Shown: positions 12,311 to 23,068, numbered from the stretch's first letter. The stretch is DNA of 64,000 nt from Branchiostoma lanceolatum (GCF_035083965.1 NC_089733.1:5092074-5156073); one strand, 5' to 3'. Notes: generated from the letters alone by a model not told the origin. Made by a program: numbers and translations.

Positions 12311-12786
12311 CTCCACTTATTACAGACGGCCTGGAGTTTTCAAGTTTAAATGTCCGTCTTGTGAGGGATGTAGTCAACTGTATTGAAAACTCGCAATTCC
12401 CATTGACAAGAAAGCTGCCAGCTCTGCTGTCTTAACTTGTACCAACCCAAGAGTTAGCAGCTGACAAGTAAACAAGTCAAGCGCCAGATGCTGTCATATA
12501 TGCAAAAAAAGCAGAAAAGAATGAAACTGTCTGGGATATGATCCTCTCCTGCCTTCAAGTGAAGAACAAGGACTATGTCGGACAGGCCTGCAGCAAACAG
12601 GGCATTAGCAGCAGTGTTCTAGAGGGCCACACAAGTCTCCCCACAACCCCTGTACTTAGTCTCCAAGCAGATCCACACATGGCAGCACAGGCAGCACATG
12701 GGAAATGTGGCAAGATGGTTTCACAACTTAGGGCAAGGGGAAGTGAAGCCAGAAGCACTCAGGTGGTCTCTGGAAGCCCTACATGA
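12311..12786 (+). other. Two weak exon-like segments
   Basis: An open segment after TTTATTACAG (from about 12327) reads as a Leu/Val-rich peptide ending near 12436. A second open frame (12538-12786) is low in structure and has no recognised domain. They may belong with the coiled-coil region downstream, but phase could not be established. Confidence 0.2.
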
Positions 12787-12902
12787 CTGAAGAGCACAGC
12801 TGGGAAAGAAGAAGTTTCTCATACACAAGGGACATGTCTACAGGGATGTAGAGCACCTGTTGGAGGAGACATACAGCTGTCCACAGGAGATGCAAACAAC
12901 AC

Positions 12903-13380
12903 ATGTACAGCCTATCTAAAAAAGCTCTGAAGAAAATGCTGCGAAAGACAGAATCAGAGAAGCGCTTGCTCAGAGCCAAGCTTGCAGAAGAAAGAGAACT
13001 TTCGCATACTGTAAAAAAAGCCATTTGGGAACATGTTGTGCAGCTCTGTACAGAACTACAGGACCTTTGTGCCAACTTGCAGGAGGCTATCCTAGACTGT
13101 AGCCAGCAGGATCAAGACATTGGATCTTTAGTAGCAGAGCTTGAGAAAACAAAAGGAGAAAGGCATGAATATCACAAGAACCTACTCTGCCTACAAAACA
13201 AGATGAAGGATGCTCTTGAAAGGGAATAGGAAACAAGGAAATCAAGGACAGAGTTAAGTCATCATTTGAAGAAAACCAAGAAAGAACTCTCCAAGAAAGA
13301 CAGGGATATTGAGAAAGAAAGAGAGAACAGAGCGAGGATAGAAAGCCAGGAGGATGCAGCATTGGCAGTACTTGAGAAAG
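12903..13380 (+). CDS. Coiled-coil protein fragment with internal stop
   Basis: A 108-residue frame is followed, after a TAG at 13227-13229, by about 50 more codons in the same frame. Both parts are rich in E, K, R, Q and L with heptad spacing (for example LVAELEKTKGERHEYHKNLL and ELSKKDRDIEKERENRARIE), so a long coiled coil is likely. No catalytic or DNA-binding motif is seen. The stop implies either a pseudogene or a terminal exon. Many transposon-derived proteins carry such coils, but the family is not recognised. Confidence 0.35.
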
Positions 13381-13429
13381 AGTCCCTTTGCTGTACATTG
13401 TATGGAGTGCGTGCACAGTGCAAATAGAA

Positions 13430-14047
13430 TTTTTTCTATTGTTTTACTTTTTGTCCCTTAGCTGTGCATTGTGTAAAGTGTGTGTACACTGTACATAGAA
13501 TTGCAAACTATACATTTTGAGTTGCAGTTTCTGAATAAGACACAAACCACAATTAAATCAAGGTGTGAACCTTTGTCTTTTATTCATCTATATATAGAAA
13601 GCTGTAAGTACATAGACCTTCAAATTAGTTGTTCTCGATTTCATCATACAGATCCCAAATGGTATTTTTATGGCAGTTGACCTTTAAACCCATAATTTTC
13701 AAAATAGTATAACATAGTGCAAAGGATATGAAATGAATATCCATGTGTTGTTCTAATTCAAAACCTATCTGGTTTCATTATATTTTGGTAATAAAGGGAG
13801 CAATGGAACTTAATCAAAAGTGAAGGGAGACAACAGTGCAAAAATTTCCCAGTATTGCTGATATACTCAATTAGCAATTTTTATGTCTAATAAACAAATC
13901 TGATGTTTATATTTAGGAAAAAGATTGATTGTAAATTGATTGTTAGGTCATTTATGATCTATAGACAACAATTTAAGTATGCCCTGATGACCCAGGGCTT
14001 AAGTCTGCAACATGTTGTTGATACATAATTTTTCTACAAAAATAGCT
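13430..14047. other. Stretch without a supported gene
   Basis: AT-rich DNA with a single weak frame (13480-13680). GTGCACAGTG-type words near 13410-13500 hint at a small local duplication (CTGTACATTGTATGGAGTGCGTG against CTGTGCATTGTGTAAAGTGTGTG). Confidence 0.4.
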
Positions 14048-14074
14048 CAAAAATAACGGTCCCCCGAAAGTGCG

Positions 14075-14160
14075 AAATGGAACGAAATGGAACGAAATGG
14101 AACGAAATGGAACGAAATGGAACGAAATGGAACGAAATGGAACGAAATGGAACGAAATGG
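14075..14160. repeat. Decamer array, left arm of the fold-back element
   Basis: About nine head-to-tail copies of AACGAAATGG, nearly perfect, directly inside the element's left terminus. Confidence 0.95.
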
Positions 14161-15376
14161 AAGAACGAAAATAACATATGTAACATTAGTAGATAGCGAA
14201 TTATAAGGAGTAGACCGGAACAGGAAGCATTTTAAATACAGAAGTGAGTGGTAAATACATAATATAACGTGTTTTATTTCTTGAATCTATGTGATAAGAT
14301 TAAATACAACGTTTTTGTCGCGTTTGTGTGGATAGATTCTTTCCTGAAAATGGAGGCGCCGCGTGCAAAGAGATCCGCCGCTCTTCCTTGTGTACCAACG
14401 ATCTGCAATTGAACTGCTGCAAATAGCAGGGAAAACAAGCAAACGGAACTGAGTATCGAAGTTAAGACATAGATTATACATTTGGTGGTGCATCTCATTA
14501 TTCACCAAGAGGGCATGAGGCAAGCGTTATTTTATTATTCATACAGCGTGTTCGGAGCTATTCTCCCCCAAATGGGGCCCCACATACAAATAAACCGCCA
14601 TTGTTGCCAGCGCGACGGAACTGTGGGTGTGCGCTACCGACAGGTTGAATCAAACTCCGACTTTCCAGTTATTTACATACGGGTTTAGTCCATAACTAGT
14701 ATGTAGTAGCATATGCCTATCTCCGCAACAACGATTTTTATACAACCAATTGTTCGGCTCAAAGTCAGACCCCTGTCGGAGAATGGACCCCTCCGTTAAT
14801 GACATGCAAATGAAGCTCTGCGCTGCGTCACCAATTTCACACATTTCACACTCCATTCAAACACGGACGTCGAGCCCTCTGGAGACATTTCTGCTTCCTT
14901 GTTCACGACAAAACAAATGGAGGGTGTGAACGAGCAGCACATGTCTTTCACGGTTCACACAACACGCCAACACGCTAGCCTTATAAATAATAAGATTACG
15001 CTTGCCTCATGCCCTCTTGGAGATGCAATGTTACCACCAACTTCTGTATAATCTGCTCCTAACTTCGATACTCATTTCCGTTAGCTTGTTGTCCTTGCTA
15101 TTTGCAAAAGTTCAATTGCAGATCGTTGGTACACAAGGAAGAGCGGCGGATCTCTTTGCACGCGGCGCCTCCATTTTCAGGAAAGTATCTAGCCACACAA
15201 ACGCGACAAAACGTTGTATTTAATCTTATCACATAGATTCAAGAAATAAAACACGTTATATTATGTATTTACCACTCACTTCTGTATTTGAAATGCTTCC
15301 TGTCCCGGTCTACTCCTTTTAATTTGCTATCTACTGGATTTTCATTTCATAATGCTACATATGTTGTTTTCGTTCT

Positions 15377-15454
15377 TCCATTTCGTTCCATTTCGTTCCA
15401 TGTCGTTCCATTTCGTTCCATTTCGTTCCATTTCGTTCCATTTCGTTCCATTTC
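15377..15454. repeat. Decamer array, right arm of the fold-back element
   Basis: About seven to eight copies of TTTCGTTCCA, the reverse complement of the left array. One copy differs (TGTCGTTCCA). The array directly abuts the right terminus. Confidence 0.95.
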
Positions 15455-15676
15455 GCACTTTCGGGGGACCCAAAAATAATATTTCAAAAATTTATAACCC
15501 TTGAAGGAAACATGATAGAAACAAAATCTAAACTGTTTTGTGATCCCTGTAACAGGCTCTATTTACCTACAAAATTTCAAAGGAAAATATTGAGGTTGAA
15601 ATTTTGACCTGTCCCACCTACATGTATACATACACGAATATGCATCCTTTTTATCACCTTCTTACCACCTGTAGGT

Positions 15677-16309
15677 TTGCCTGGGAATGGGTCATGCCCT
15701 CTGGAGGTGGCCACCATTGTGGCCAAACTCCTCCTGAATCACTGTATGACACTGGGCATAGTGTGGGAAGAACTGCAGAGTGATAATGGGAGTGAATTTG
15801 TGTCACGCGTAGTCCTTATGCATGCATAGTATTATTGTCTTATTCGTTTTTTTATGACTTGATGGTCCACAGCTTATTTCCAATATCAATCTACTTTCTC
15901 ATCCCTACAAGCACTGTAGTACCTTAGCCACTAAGGTCTGACAACATGATATCATTATAACTATTTCAACCTTATCAATGTGGTTATTACATATATTGTT
16001 GCAAAATGTCTATGTTTCACTGAATTCAAACACGAAAGTTGATAATTTTCATAGTCAGTCGGTCATGATGAGTCAGTCAGTAGTGTATTTTACTTTTTAT
16101 TTTATTTTTGGAAACTGATGAAAGCACTGGGCGTGAAGGTTGTCTTTGCCAGCCCAAGGTGTCCAACAACTGGAGGGAGGTTTGAACGTGGAATTCAGAG
16201 TACAAAGAGAAGATTATTTGTGTCATCGCCCAGGGTAGATTAGACAACAAGAATGGCGGGATGACAGCACAGGAAGTGCTGCAAAATGCGCTTTATCACT
16301 ACAACAAGT
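15677..16309 (+). pseudogene. Retrotransposon-type integrase remnant
   Basis: The first piece (15677-15819, after TGTAG) contains EVATIVAKLLLNH and LQSDNGSEF, the second catalytic Asp motif of DDE integrases. The second piece (about 16112-16216) has SPRCPTTGGRFER, matching the Pro-x-x-x-G-x-x-E region with the third acidic residue. A third piece in another frame (16209-16308) reads AQEVLQNALYHYNK, matching the region after the core. The pieces are separated by about 290 bp of non-coding DNA and one frameshift. An intron-containing, integrase-derived gene (KRBA2-like) or a broken gypsy element are both possible. Confidence 0.55.
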
Positions 16310-16879
16310 AGGTGTTAAAACAAATATGATAGAATTTTTGCTGTCCACATTGTCATATTTCTTATAATGTATAAGATGCCTGATTCAAGCCAAGTGTTTA
16401 GAGCACACCAGCTGTTAAAGACATGGTCTTTTGACTTGGCAAAGTCCCTGTTTGTGCTAGGGGGAAGTGCAGTTGCAGGAAGAGAGGGAAAGCATGCAGT
16501 GGAAAGTGCAGATGTGCAAAGAAACAACTTGGCTGCCAAAACAAGTACTCTGGGCAGGTAACAGCACTTTTAGTCTTTGTTAGTACATCATGTTCACCTG
16601 TACCTCTGTGTGTTCTATGGTATGGCTGCAGTGATATTTAGCCGTAATAGCTCTTTTAACTGCATGTGTCCCATGTGTATTGCACTGTTGCAACTATTAA
16701 TTTGTAGCAATTGATGCTGCAGATTGTCCTATTACAGGATCACTAAAATCTGTTGTTGTTGCTTGGATAATGTAAGTCATCCCCTAGATGGACAAACAGC
16801 ATTTAACTGAGCATCGTGTTAAAGTGACTTTCAATGTCAAAATGTATATGACAACAGCCTGCGATATTTCCAAATGTAG
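16310..16879. other. Stretch without a firm gene
   Basis: One short frame (16367-16561) ends at a GGCAG/GTAACA context and could be an exon, but it has no recognised domain. Confidence 0.3.
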
Positions 16880-17009
16880 GTCCCACGGATTGGAAGCCTC
16901 AAAACCCTGAAGAGTGAAGTTGCGAGGTGGAAGGAGCGGGCGGAGGAGGCGGAAAGGGAGTTGGACGATTGGAAAAACGGGCATTGGCAGCGGAGGGCAA
17001 ACTGGCGAG
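16880..17009 (+). CDS. Coiled-coil exon
   Basis: The segment is preceded by AAATGTAG and ends at GAG/GTGAGTAC, a strong donor. It encodes an almost purely helical, charged peptide (VARWKERAEEAERELDDWKN) followed by a Trp- and Arg-rich stretch. No stop is present. The role is unknown. It may pair with the basic exon region and the terminal exon downstream on the same strand. Confidence 0.4.
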
Positions 17010-17359
17010 GTGAGTACAATCTGTGATCATCATTGTTAAATTTCCCCTCACCTGACAGTCGTCCCTCTGTACCTGTGCTTGTGCCGCGTAACAGATCTAC
17101 TCACCATCAGTTCTAAGAACACAGGTTCTACACCCCATACGGGTAGTTGGCAACTGTGTCACGGGAAAAAGGAAAGTGCATCGCCCCCGGGGTGATATTG
17201 ACGTGGATAGGTTTGATTCAGGTGATATGTAGTTAAAGTAGCATAATTTCGAGTATTTGCCAACCAGAATAGACATGAAATCCACCCCATTTTTCACCTT
17301 TAACGAATGTATGTATTTTAACGAACGATATGACATTCTGTATTTCTTTCCATGGTAAA

Positions 17360-17683
17360 AGAAGCAGCTCCCTACAGGCCCACCACCTGCAGTCCGATGG
17401 AGATGGCCCCGTGAGTACGTCTGGGGCCCGCCAGGTACGCACGTACGGCAAGTCGTCCGCCCCGGCCAAAAAGACAACCTCGCCAGCCTTGCCCAGCCAG
17501 GGAAAGCCGTCCGCCGGCCGTCCGTCCATTACCCGCCCCGAAACCAGTTCCCGGCCACAACCCACCCGGCGGTCTGGAAAGAGGAAAGCGGCAGTCAGCT
17601 CCAGCCCCGGCGCCCAGAAAAGAGCAAAGGACCGTTTACCCACCCAAGCCCATTTAGGTCAACCAGTTGGTTGCCGCTGCTAA
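17360..17683 (+). CDS. Basic low-complexity segment
   Basis: An open frame is rich in S, P, R, K, Q and G, GC-rich relative to its flanks, with a bipartite-NLS-like RRSGKRKAA run. It contains possible donors (GTGAGTACG near 17411) so it may be exon plus intron. No domain. Likely a nuclear, disordered linker if it is coding at all. Confidence 0.25.
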   Translation, partial: RSSSLQAHHLQSDGDGPVSTSGARQVRTYGKSSAPAKKTTSPALPSQGKPSAGRPSITRPETSSRPQPTRRSGKRKAAVSSSPGAQKRAKDRLPTQAHLGQPVGCRC

Positions 17684-17819
17684 CAATAAGAAGTATTATG
17701 TGGTTAAGGTCGAAAGCGTACAGGAGCAGACCGCCTTTATCACCTGGATAGATTACCACGGCGATGGGATGTACGTCCCCCCCCCAAAAAAAAAAACAGC
17801 AGAGGAAGAGGAGCATTAA
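17658..17819 (+). CDS. Terminal exon with a barrel-like KYYVVKVE..GDGMYV segment
   Basis: It follows a pyrimidine-rich tract ending CATTTAG and is open for 53 codons to TAA at 17817-17819. The peptide has alternating hydrophobic residues (KYYVVKVESV, TAFITWIDY, GDGMYV), then PPPKKKTAEEEEH at the C-terminus. The pattern resembles a chromo/tudor-type beta-barrel, but I cannot name a family. The C9 run and the following A11 run inside the codons are prone to slippage, so frame continuity should be checked. Confidence 0.3.
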   Translation, partial: VNQLVAAANNKKYYVVKVESVQEQTAFITWIDYHGDGMYVPPPKKKTAEEEEH

Positions 17820-18125
17820 TACAGTTTTTGGATCATTGTAAGTTAACGTAGCTCTTCCATACTTTGCGCATCAATCTCCCACTGAATAGACATTCAATAG
17901 TGAATAACTGTTTCTTTTTTGCATAGCGTTATGAATGTATTAGTCTAGGTGGATAGATATGTAATCTGGACAAAATAAAAGCACATGGAAAGTATTGGTA
18001 CTTGTGTGGCATGGTTGTATTGTAGTCTGAGCCACTATTTGAGCGCTCCTAGTTCTCCCCTTACGGCGGCGTTGACAGAGGTTCTGGGAACACGGAGTAG
18101 TATTTTGTAGTAGTTTAAAGAGAAC

Positions 18126-19084
18126 ATGTTCTTAGTCGGGAACTTTGATACTGTACGTTTCTATACCAGTACGTTTTGGATTCTTAATACATGTATGTTC
18201 CAATTTATTTACTATTGGCAACGACTCAAAGGTAGATCCAGAGATTGCATTTGTCAACAGTTGATATACCACATTGAGGGATTGGTGTGTTTGCTGTTAG
18301 ACGAGGAAACAAAGCATTGGGTCAGTTTTGCTGCATTCAAACAAGCCTGGTATGTACCCACACATCGTCTCAATCACACTGGGCCCTTTCGGCTTTTACC
18401 TTGCTCTGGATTTCGATCAAATGAAAGGTACATCAAGGCTAGTAAAGGTCAGGCACCCGATACATATCCAATTCTAGATAGTAATGGTGTTATAGGGGAA
18501 GCAATAATTGCATTGCTATGGTGCAGAAGGACGTCCTTCCGTTCTCTGAAGGACCTTCATTCACCATAGCTGTGGATAAAACGGTACAAAAGAATGGCTT
18601 GCTGTCGGCACATTCCCTGGCGTATAATAAGGGTTTTGTCTGTGAGAAGTCGAACATGGCTCTGATTGAAGTGGAGGGAACAGTAACTGTGAAGGTCTCC
18701 TCTTTCAATAAGCTGGCAGACATAAGGACAGAGCTGGAGAGGAAGGGTCTCTCTACTGACGGAACGATGAAGCAACACCGGGCACGTTTGCAGAATCACC
18801 TCAACGTCGCGGCGATGACGTATGTCCCCAATAAACCAAACCAGCGGGCAAAGCTGACCATTGCTGAAGGTCCCATCATATGCCCAGGAGCAATTTGGGT
18901 AAAAACCAACGGAGATCTGGTGATTGGGGATAACGCCAGCAAAACGGTGGTCACCGTACAGGTGACCGGAGATGGAATCGGGCTAATTGGCACTATGGCC
19001 AAGTGTGCAGACTACCCCATGGACTGTGTAAAGGTGCTGTCTGTGTGTATTGATGCGGGTGGGTGGTGGGAGTCGGTGTTGTAA
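18126..19084 (+). CDS. Gene fragment with SAP-like helix pair
   Basis: Two overlapping frames meet near 18500-18560. The first (18126-18569) has no named domain. The second (18518-19084) contains KLADIRTELERKGLSTDGTM followed by KQHRARLQNHL, matching the SAP motif (a helix-turn-helix DNA-binding motif with GLsxxGxKaxLxxRL). After it come strands of the type GAIWVKTNGDLVIGDN and VTGDGIGLIG, which could be NHL- or beta-propeller-like. If the frames belong to one protein, a frameshift or a missed intron lies between them. The following exons at 19445 and 20103 are on the same strand and may belong to it. Confidence 0.45.
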
Positions 19085-19444
19085 AAACATACGGGCAAAC
19101 TCATTTTGCAATAAACAGATTTGACTGTGAAACTTGTGTAAACATGCAACAGGTTTCAGAAGTACCTTACAGTAACAACACTGAAAATTGGACTTGTGGA
19201 TGTATTTTCTGTTGGCAAGCTGCACTTAATTTCCACTACATGTACTCGGTCCAAAGTGCGTTTAGATTTATCTTTGCTTTAATTATCATAACTGAATATT
19301 CAAACAAGAGTGACATGATTAAATGCTCTCCAGTGTCCCTCATATTTCTTTTATTACAAAGCAATAAGTCACACTTTTACATGATAGCATAATAATTGAT
19401 GTATTTTATTTCAAATATATGTTTGTCTTCTGTTGATTCTACAG

Positions 19445-19704
19445 GAATCAGCTTTGAAGGACCTCAAGACGGCGAATCCCGAGGGAAGGTTCTGGATTAC
19501 AGTAGACGGTACAGACTTGAAGCCAGAGTTACAAGAATCAACAAAGGGAAAATGGAATAGGGACCCATTAATTCTGCAAATGACATCACAACTACCATAC
19601 ATTCACTTCATTATAAACATATGTCTAAGCTACCTGCATACTAAATATCATGGAAAACCATTGTTCCTTTCTTCAGTTATTCTCCTTAGAATATTTCCAC
19701 AATA
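19445..19704 (+). CDS. Exon-like segment of an amphioxus/cnidarian-type repeat gene
   Basis: Opens after TGATTCTACAG with ESALKDLKTANPEGRFWITV, then a DGTDLKPELQES segment. I recall similar L-K-x-x-N-P-x-G-x-F-W-I-x-x-D-x-T-D motifs in uncharacterised, multicopy invertebrate proteins, but can give no function. The peptide after about position 19570 turns AT-rich and probably runs into intron sequence. Confidence 0.35.
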
Positions 19705-19892
19705 ACACTCCTGCACTTCCATAACCAAAACTACATCTACACATTGCCTACATACAAAAAAGAAAACATTTCTAACCTTCTCCTTTCAATCTGAAAATAC
19801 AAATATCTCCTTCAACATATACATACGTAAAATTACATCCATTACTTCAACTAGACAAACTTAACATATAACTTCTTCATATTCCAACAGAT

Positions 19893-19949
19893 CTAGAGTT
19901 CAACATTCTACAAATAATCAACGACCTCCCTGGCCTGGACGACTTCTAA
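19893..19949 (+). CDS. Short terminal exon, acidic-hydrophobic
   Basis: After TTCCAACAG (ending 19890) the frame starting at 19893 encodes LEFNILQIINDLPGLDDF and stops at TAA (19947-19949). The composition (acidic plus large hydrophobic residues) resembles a transactivation-type tail. It is similar in style to the final exon at 54066-54173. Both are preceded by CA-rich introns. Confidence 0.3.
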   Translation, partial: LEFNILQIINDLPGLDDF

Positions 19950-20102
19950 AGACCAATTAGCAGATCTGCAAAGTGACCCCTTCAACCCTTCAAGAACTGA
20001 GATCAGATTAAGACTTACTAATGTTTTGGTACATCAATACTTACACTACAAAAGTCTTGCCTAAACTTTAAGTATCAGTTTCCTGTTGTTTGTATCCCAC
20101 AG

Positions 20103-20181
20103 TTTGCTGGTTTGCTTGGCCCAGACTCTCTGCTCGTGAAAGTGCTGGTGCTGTCTAAGGAGAAGGTCAAGTGGATGCCAG
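20103..20181 (+). CDS. Weak exon candidate
   Basis: An open segment between TATCCCACAG and CCAG/GTGATT, coding FAGLLGPDSLLVKVLVLS and a KEKVKWMPG end. The acceptor is good and the donor is weak. No domain. Confidence 0.25.
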
Positions 20182-20318
20182 GTGATTTTTCATGTAAGTG
20201 TTGTATTTTCATTCATTGCCATAATTCCTTAGTGCTTCTTGTAAATGGTGGGAATAACATGTACTCAATGCACATAGAGAAGACCATCATCTGAGATGGA
20301 TGATACTTAATACAGCCT

Positions 20319-21321
20319 CAGTGTTCTCGCCAGGCCTTTTCAGCATAGGGGCCCCCAATGCTGTGTTCTGGACCCCGATACTGTGTTTCAATAAGCATAG
20401 GGGTGTTTCTTTCTGGGGAGAACCTTCATAAATCTTATAAAAAGTTCATATTTGGCTTTAGATTGAGGATGTGGCAGAGGAAAAAAGTTATCCCTTAAAA
20501 TGCAGGAAAATGGTGTCTTCCCTACAAGAGCTTTCCTATACGAGCTTTCCAACTAGGAAGGAAGGAAGGAAGGAAGAGTAGAAGTGAGCTTTCCTACACA
20601 ACCTCTCCCACACAAGCTATCCCACCTCGAAGGAAGGAAGGAAGGAAGGAAGGAAGGAAGGAAGGAAGGAAGGAAGGAAGGAAGGAAGGAAGGAAGGAAA
20701 GAAGAGTAGAAGGATAACCATGAGCTGTCCCACATGAGCTTTACCACACGAGGTCTCCTAATAAGAAGGAAGGAAGGAAGAGTAGTAGGATAACCATGAG
20801 CTTCCCTACAAGAGCTTCCCTACACGAACTTTCCAACTAGGAAGGAAAGAAGAGTAGAAGTGAGCTTTCCTACACGAGTTTTCCCACTAAGAAGGAAGGA
20901 AGGAAGGAAGGAACGAAGAGTAGAAGTGAGCTTTCCTACACGAACGTTCCCACTAAGAAGAGGAAGGAAGGAAGGAAGGAAGGAAGGAAGGAAGGAAGGA
21001 AGGAAGGAAGGAAGGAAGGAAGGAAGGAAGGAAGGAAGGAAGGAAGGAAGGAAGAAAAAAGAAGCGAACAAAAGAAACTATCATGCGCACTACTAGCACC
21101 AACTAGGCACAGCCTCATTACTCTTAATGGGTACCTACTGGCTGAACTTCAAGGTGAATATTCAAGGTGAATTATTTGATTATGAATTCCAAAATTTTGT
21201 GCGGGAAGATGCCAGACTCCCAAACATTATCATGTCTTTGGCACCCCGCGAGTGACTTGCGGCATGCAAAGTTGGCCTTCTGTACCTGACCCCTATGCTG
21301 TAAATCCTGGTGAGAACACTG
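20319..21321. mobile_element. hAT5-like non-autonomous element carrying a GGAA satellite
   Basis: The left end is CAGTGTTCTCGCCAGG (20319-20334). The right end is its reverse complement with one change, ending at 21321. A second conserved subterminal word, CAGCATAGGGG, sits inside both ends. AGCCT flanks both sides directly (20314-20318 and 21322-21326), a 5-bp target duplication as in the hAT5 group. There is no transposase. The centre (about 20553-21060) is a composite satellite. Confidence 0.7.
20553..21060. repeat. Composite minisatellite with expandable GGAA tracts
   Basis: A unit with the words AGTAGAAGTGAGCTTTCCTA, CACGAGCTTTCC and CACTAAGAAG alternates with (GGAA)n runs of very different length: four or five repeats near 20553, a long run near 20632-20697, a short run near 20765, and the longest at about 20960-21053. 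ORFs here are translations of the repeat (poly SFLP / GRKE). GGAA is the core of ETS factor sites, but no functional claim follows from that alone. Confidence 0.95.
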
Positions 21322-21326
21322 AGCCT

Positions 21327-22780
21327 TATTGTATCATCAATGAGACAAGAAAAAAAAAACAATTATAGATTTACAAACATTTTGAGGCAAATCTACAATT
21401 ACCTTGAATGTCTTTTTTTCCTATCATGATTTGTTTTATATGTGTATCAGTACAACTTGAAAAATATATTTCAAGCCTTGGGAAAAGTCTTCCAAAGTCA
21501 AAGAAGGAGATACGAAGAAACAGAAATATAGAATTTCAGAATTTATTGTTGACAACAAATGTTATATTTGTTACACAATACACATACACACAGGGCCTGG
21601 CATTTCCGAGGCAGCCGCTGAGCCACACTGATGCGCCTGCCACCACTTCTCCAAGGGTAGAAGAAAAAGAGAAGAGGAAGAGAGAGAGAGGAAAAGAGAG
21701 AGAAGAAAGAAGAGAGGAGAAATAAGAGAGGAGAAAAGAGCGAAACGCCGTAAAAGAGTAAAACCATATTAAAAACTGTACCGCCAACACTCAGACTCCT
21801 TTATTGAATACATGTCCGGTTACGAGAGAGGGTAGTCAATTATTATCTTTCAGCAATAATGCGAGAGACTTTTCCAAGCGTGCCATCCCACTTCATAATT
21901 TACAGTCAAATATACATACGCATCGTAGCATTTAAGTGTCAATTTTGATATACAAGTGATATACATATACACTGCAGAGGCTTTAAAAAAGGGCGATGTG
22001 CGCCTGCCCTCAGCCCCAGCCAGAACTTCTCTGCAATCAAGTCAGAAGATCACAGACTTTAACTTGTATCCATGATGACTATTAAAAGTATACCAGTCTG
22101 TCAATACAAGTGCAGAAAGGGAAAGCGTGCCCTTCCATGTTACATGTATGATACACCTACCGGAATGCCAGCTGTAATGTAGTTTTAAAGTCACAAGTCT
22201 AAAGAACTGATATTATGCTATTGTGTACATAGTAGAAGCTTTCAACCAGAAGGGGAATATTATGTGCCCTCATTCCCTGCTGTAACATATGAACTAGAAC
22301 AAAGTTACAATGCTTATATTTTTGTTTCTAGTATGGAAACTATCATATAGTTTTAGTGGTAACTCTTAAGGCAATAACTAAAAGGCCAGTAAACTAGGAA
22401 CACAGTTTTGTAGAAGCTAGGAAAAATTCTGTGTCTTCCACTCCTCCACACTTAACACTCCATTTTCTCTCTAACATGCAAAGTCTTTTATTTAGTCTAA
22501 GTACATGTACTGTTAGTCTAAGTAATGGGATCGCCGGGTCATTTCAAAACTCGACAGTCTACAAGCACGCTTAGCAAAGGTAAACATAAGACACGCTTCA
22601 CACGGAAAATGATATGACACAATTTCTTAAGTGAACTTTCTGATCTAGTACACGTACACTTCCACAAGTTCCCACCAATAACACTACTCTGCATATGTAT
22701 TAAGGATAACGATAACAAAATCTAACGACGTACTTTAATATTCTCAACCTGATTAATATTCATCTTTCTTTCTTTCCCAG
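21327..22780. other. Stretch without a supported gene
   Basis: A purine-rich run (GAGA-type) at about 21655-21755 gives an artificial Arg/Glu frame. The rest is AT-rich. The last 40 bases form a pyrimidine tract leading to the bHLH-like exon. Confidence 0.4.
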
Positions 22781-23068
22781 CTACCAACATATCCAACTTC
22801 AACTGACACCAGCATAATAACAGAAGAACGACGACGAATCGCCCAAAGGGTCCGTCGAGACAACATCAAACAAACCTTCACAAAACTACAGGAAACCACG
22901 TTGCCCCGCCAACATACCGCGTCCAGACAGGCCATTCTTCACGCTGCCTTGAAGAAAATAGAAACCCTCCAACAACAAGTTACAACATCACAACGAACGC
23001 TTCGTTCAAACGTCGCAAATACTTTCCTATTGTCATCACCTTTTCATTCTTACTCCAGGGATGCCTAA
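22781..23068 (+). CDS. bHLH-like exon (Max/Myc-type pattern)
   Basis: A 95-codon frame opens in phase after CTTTCTTTCCCAG and stops at TAA 23066-23068. From about residue 15 it reads EERRRIAQRVRRDNIKQTF, then TKLQETTLP, a short loop, then ASRQAILHAALKKIETLQQQ. This matches the bHLH pattern R-x-R-R-x-x-I-x-x-x-F-x-x-L, P, loop, S-x-x-x-I-L-x-x-A-x-x-x-I. The RRDxIK..F and ASRaqIL wording is closest to Max-like factors. The usual His-Asn in the basic region and a leucine-zipper end are not seen. Max-type factors bind E-boxes as dimers; here binding is only inferred. The exon may continue 3' by splicing. Confidence 0.5.
   Translation, partial: LPTYPTSTDTSIITEERRRIAQRVRRDNIKQTFTKLQETTLPRQHTASRQAILHAALKKIETLQQQVTTSQRTLRSNVANTFLLSSPFHSYSRDA

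Larger units (their letters stand above)
14057..15470. mobile_element. Fold-back DNA element with long inverted arms
   Basis: Both ends read GGTCCCCCGAAAGTGCGAAATGG inward. The arms, about 14058-14553 and 14970-15470, are long imperfect inverted repeats around a loop of about 415 bp. CAAAAATAA occurs at 14048-14056 and at 15471-15479, giving an 8- or 9-bp target duplication depending on how one C is assigned. Each arm starts with an array of about eight or nine decamers. The arms share an ORF-like segment reading outward on either side. The loop has no transposase. A 9-bp duplication with long arms would suit a MULE-type fold-back; 8 bp would suit hAT. Such elements need a transposase in trans. 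Confidence 0.8.

Noticed and set aside
14060..14165. Regular short repeat array, CRISPR-like at a glance
   Set aside because: Units are contiguous without spacers, and they mirror an inverted array 1.3 kb away as part of a fold-back element.
20553..21118. Several 60-83 residue ORFs on both strands
   Set aside because: They are translations of the GGAA satellite (repeating SFLP or GRKE) with no independent coding support.
21655..21755. Lys/Arg/Glu-rich ORF
   Set aside because: It is a purine-rich simple tract, with no splice or domain support.
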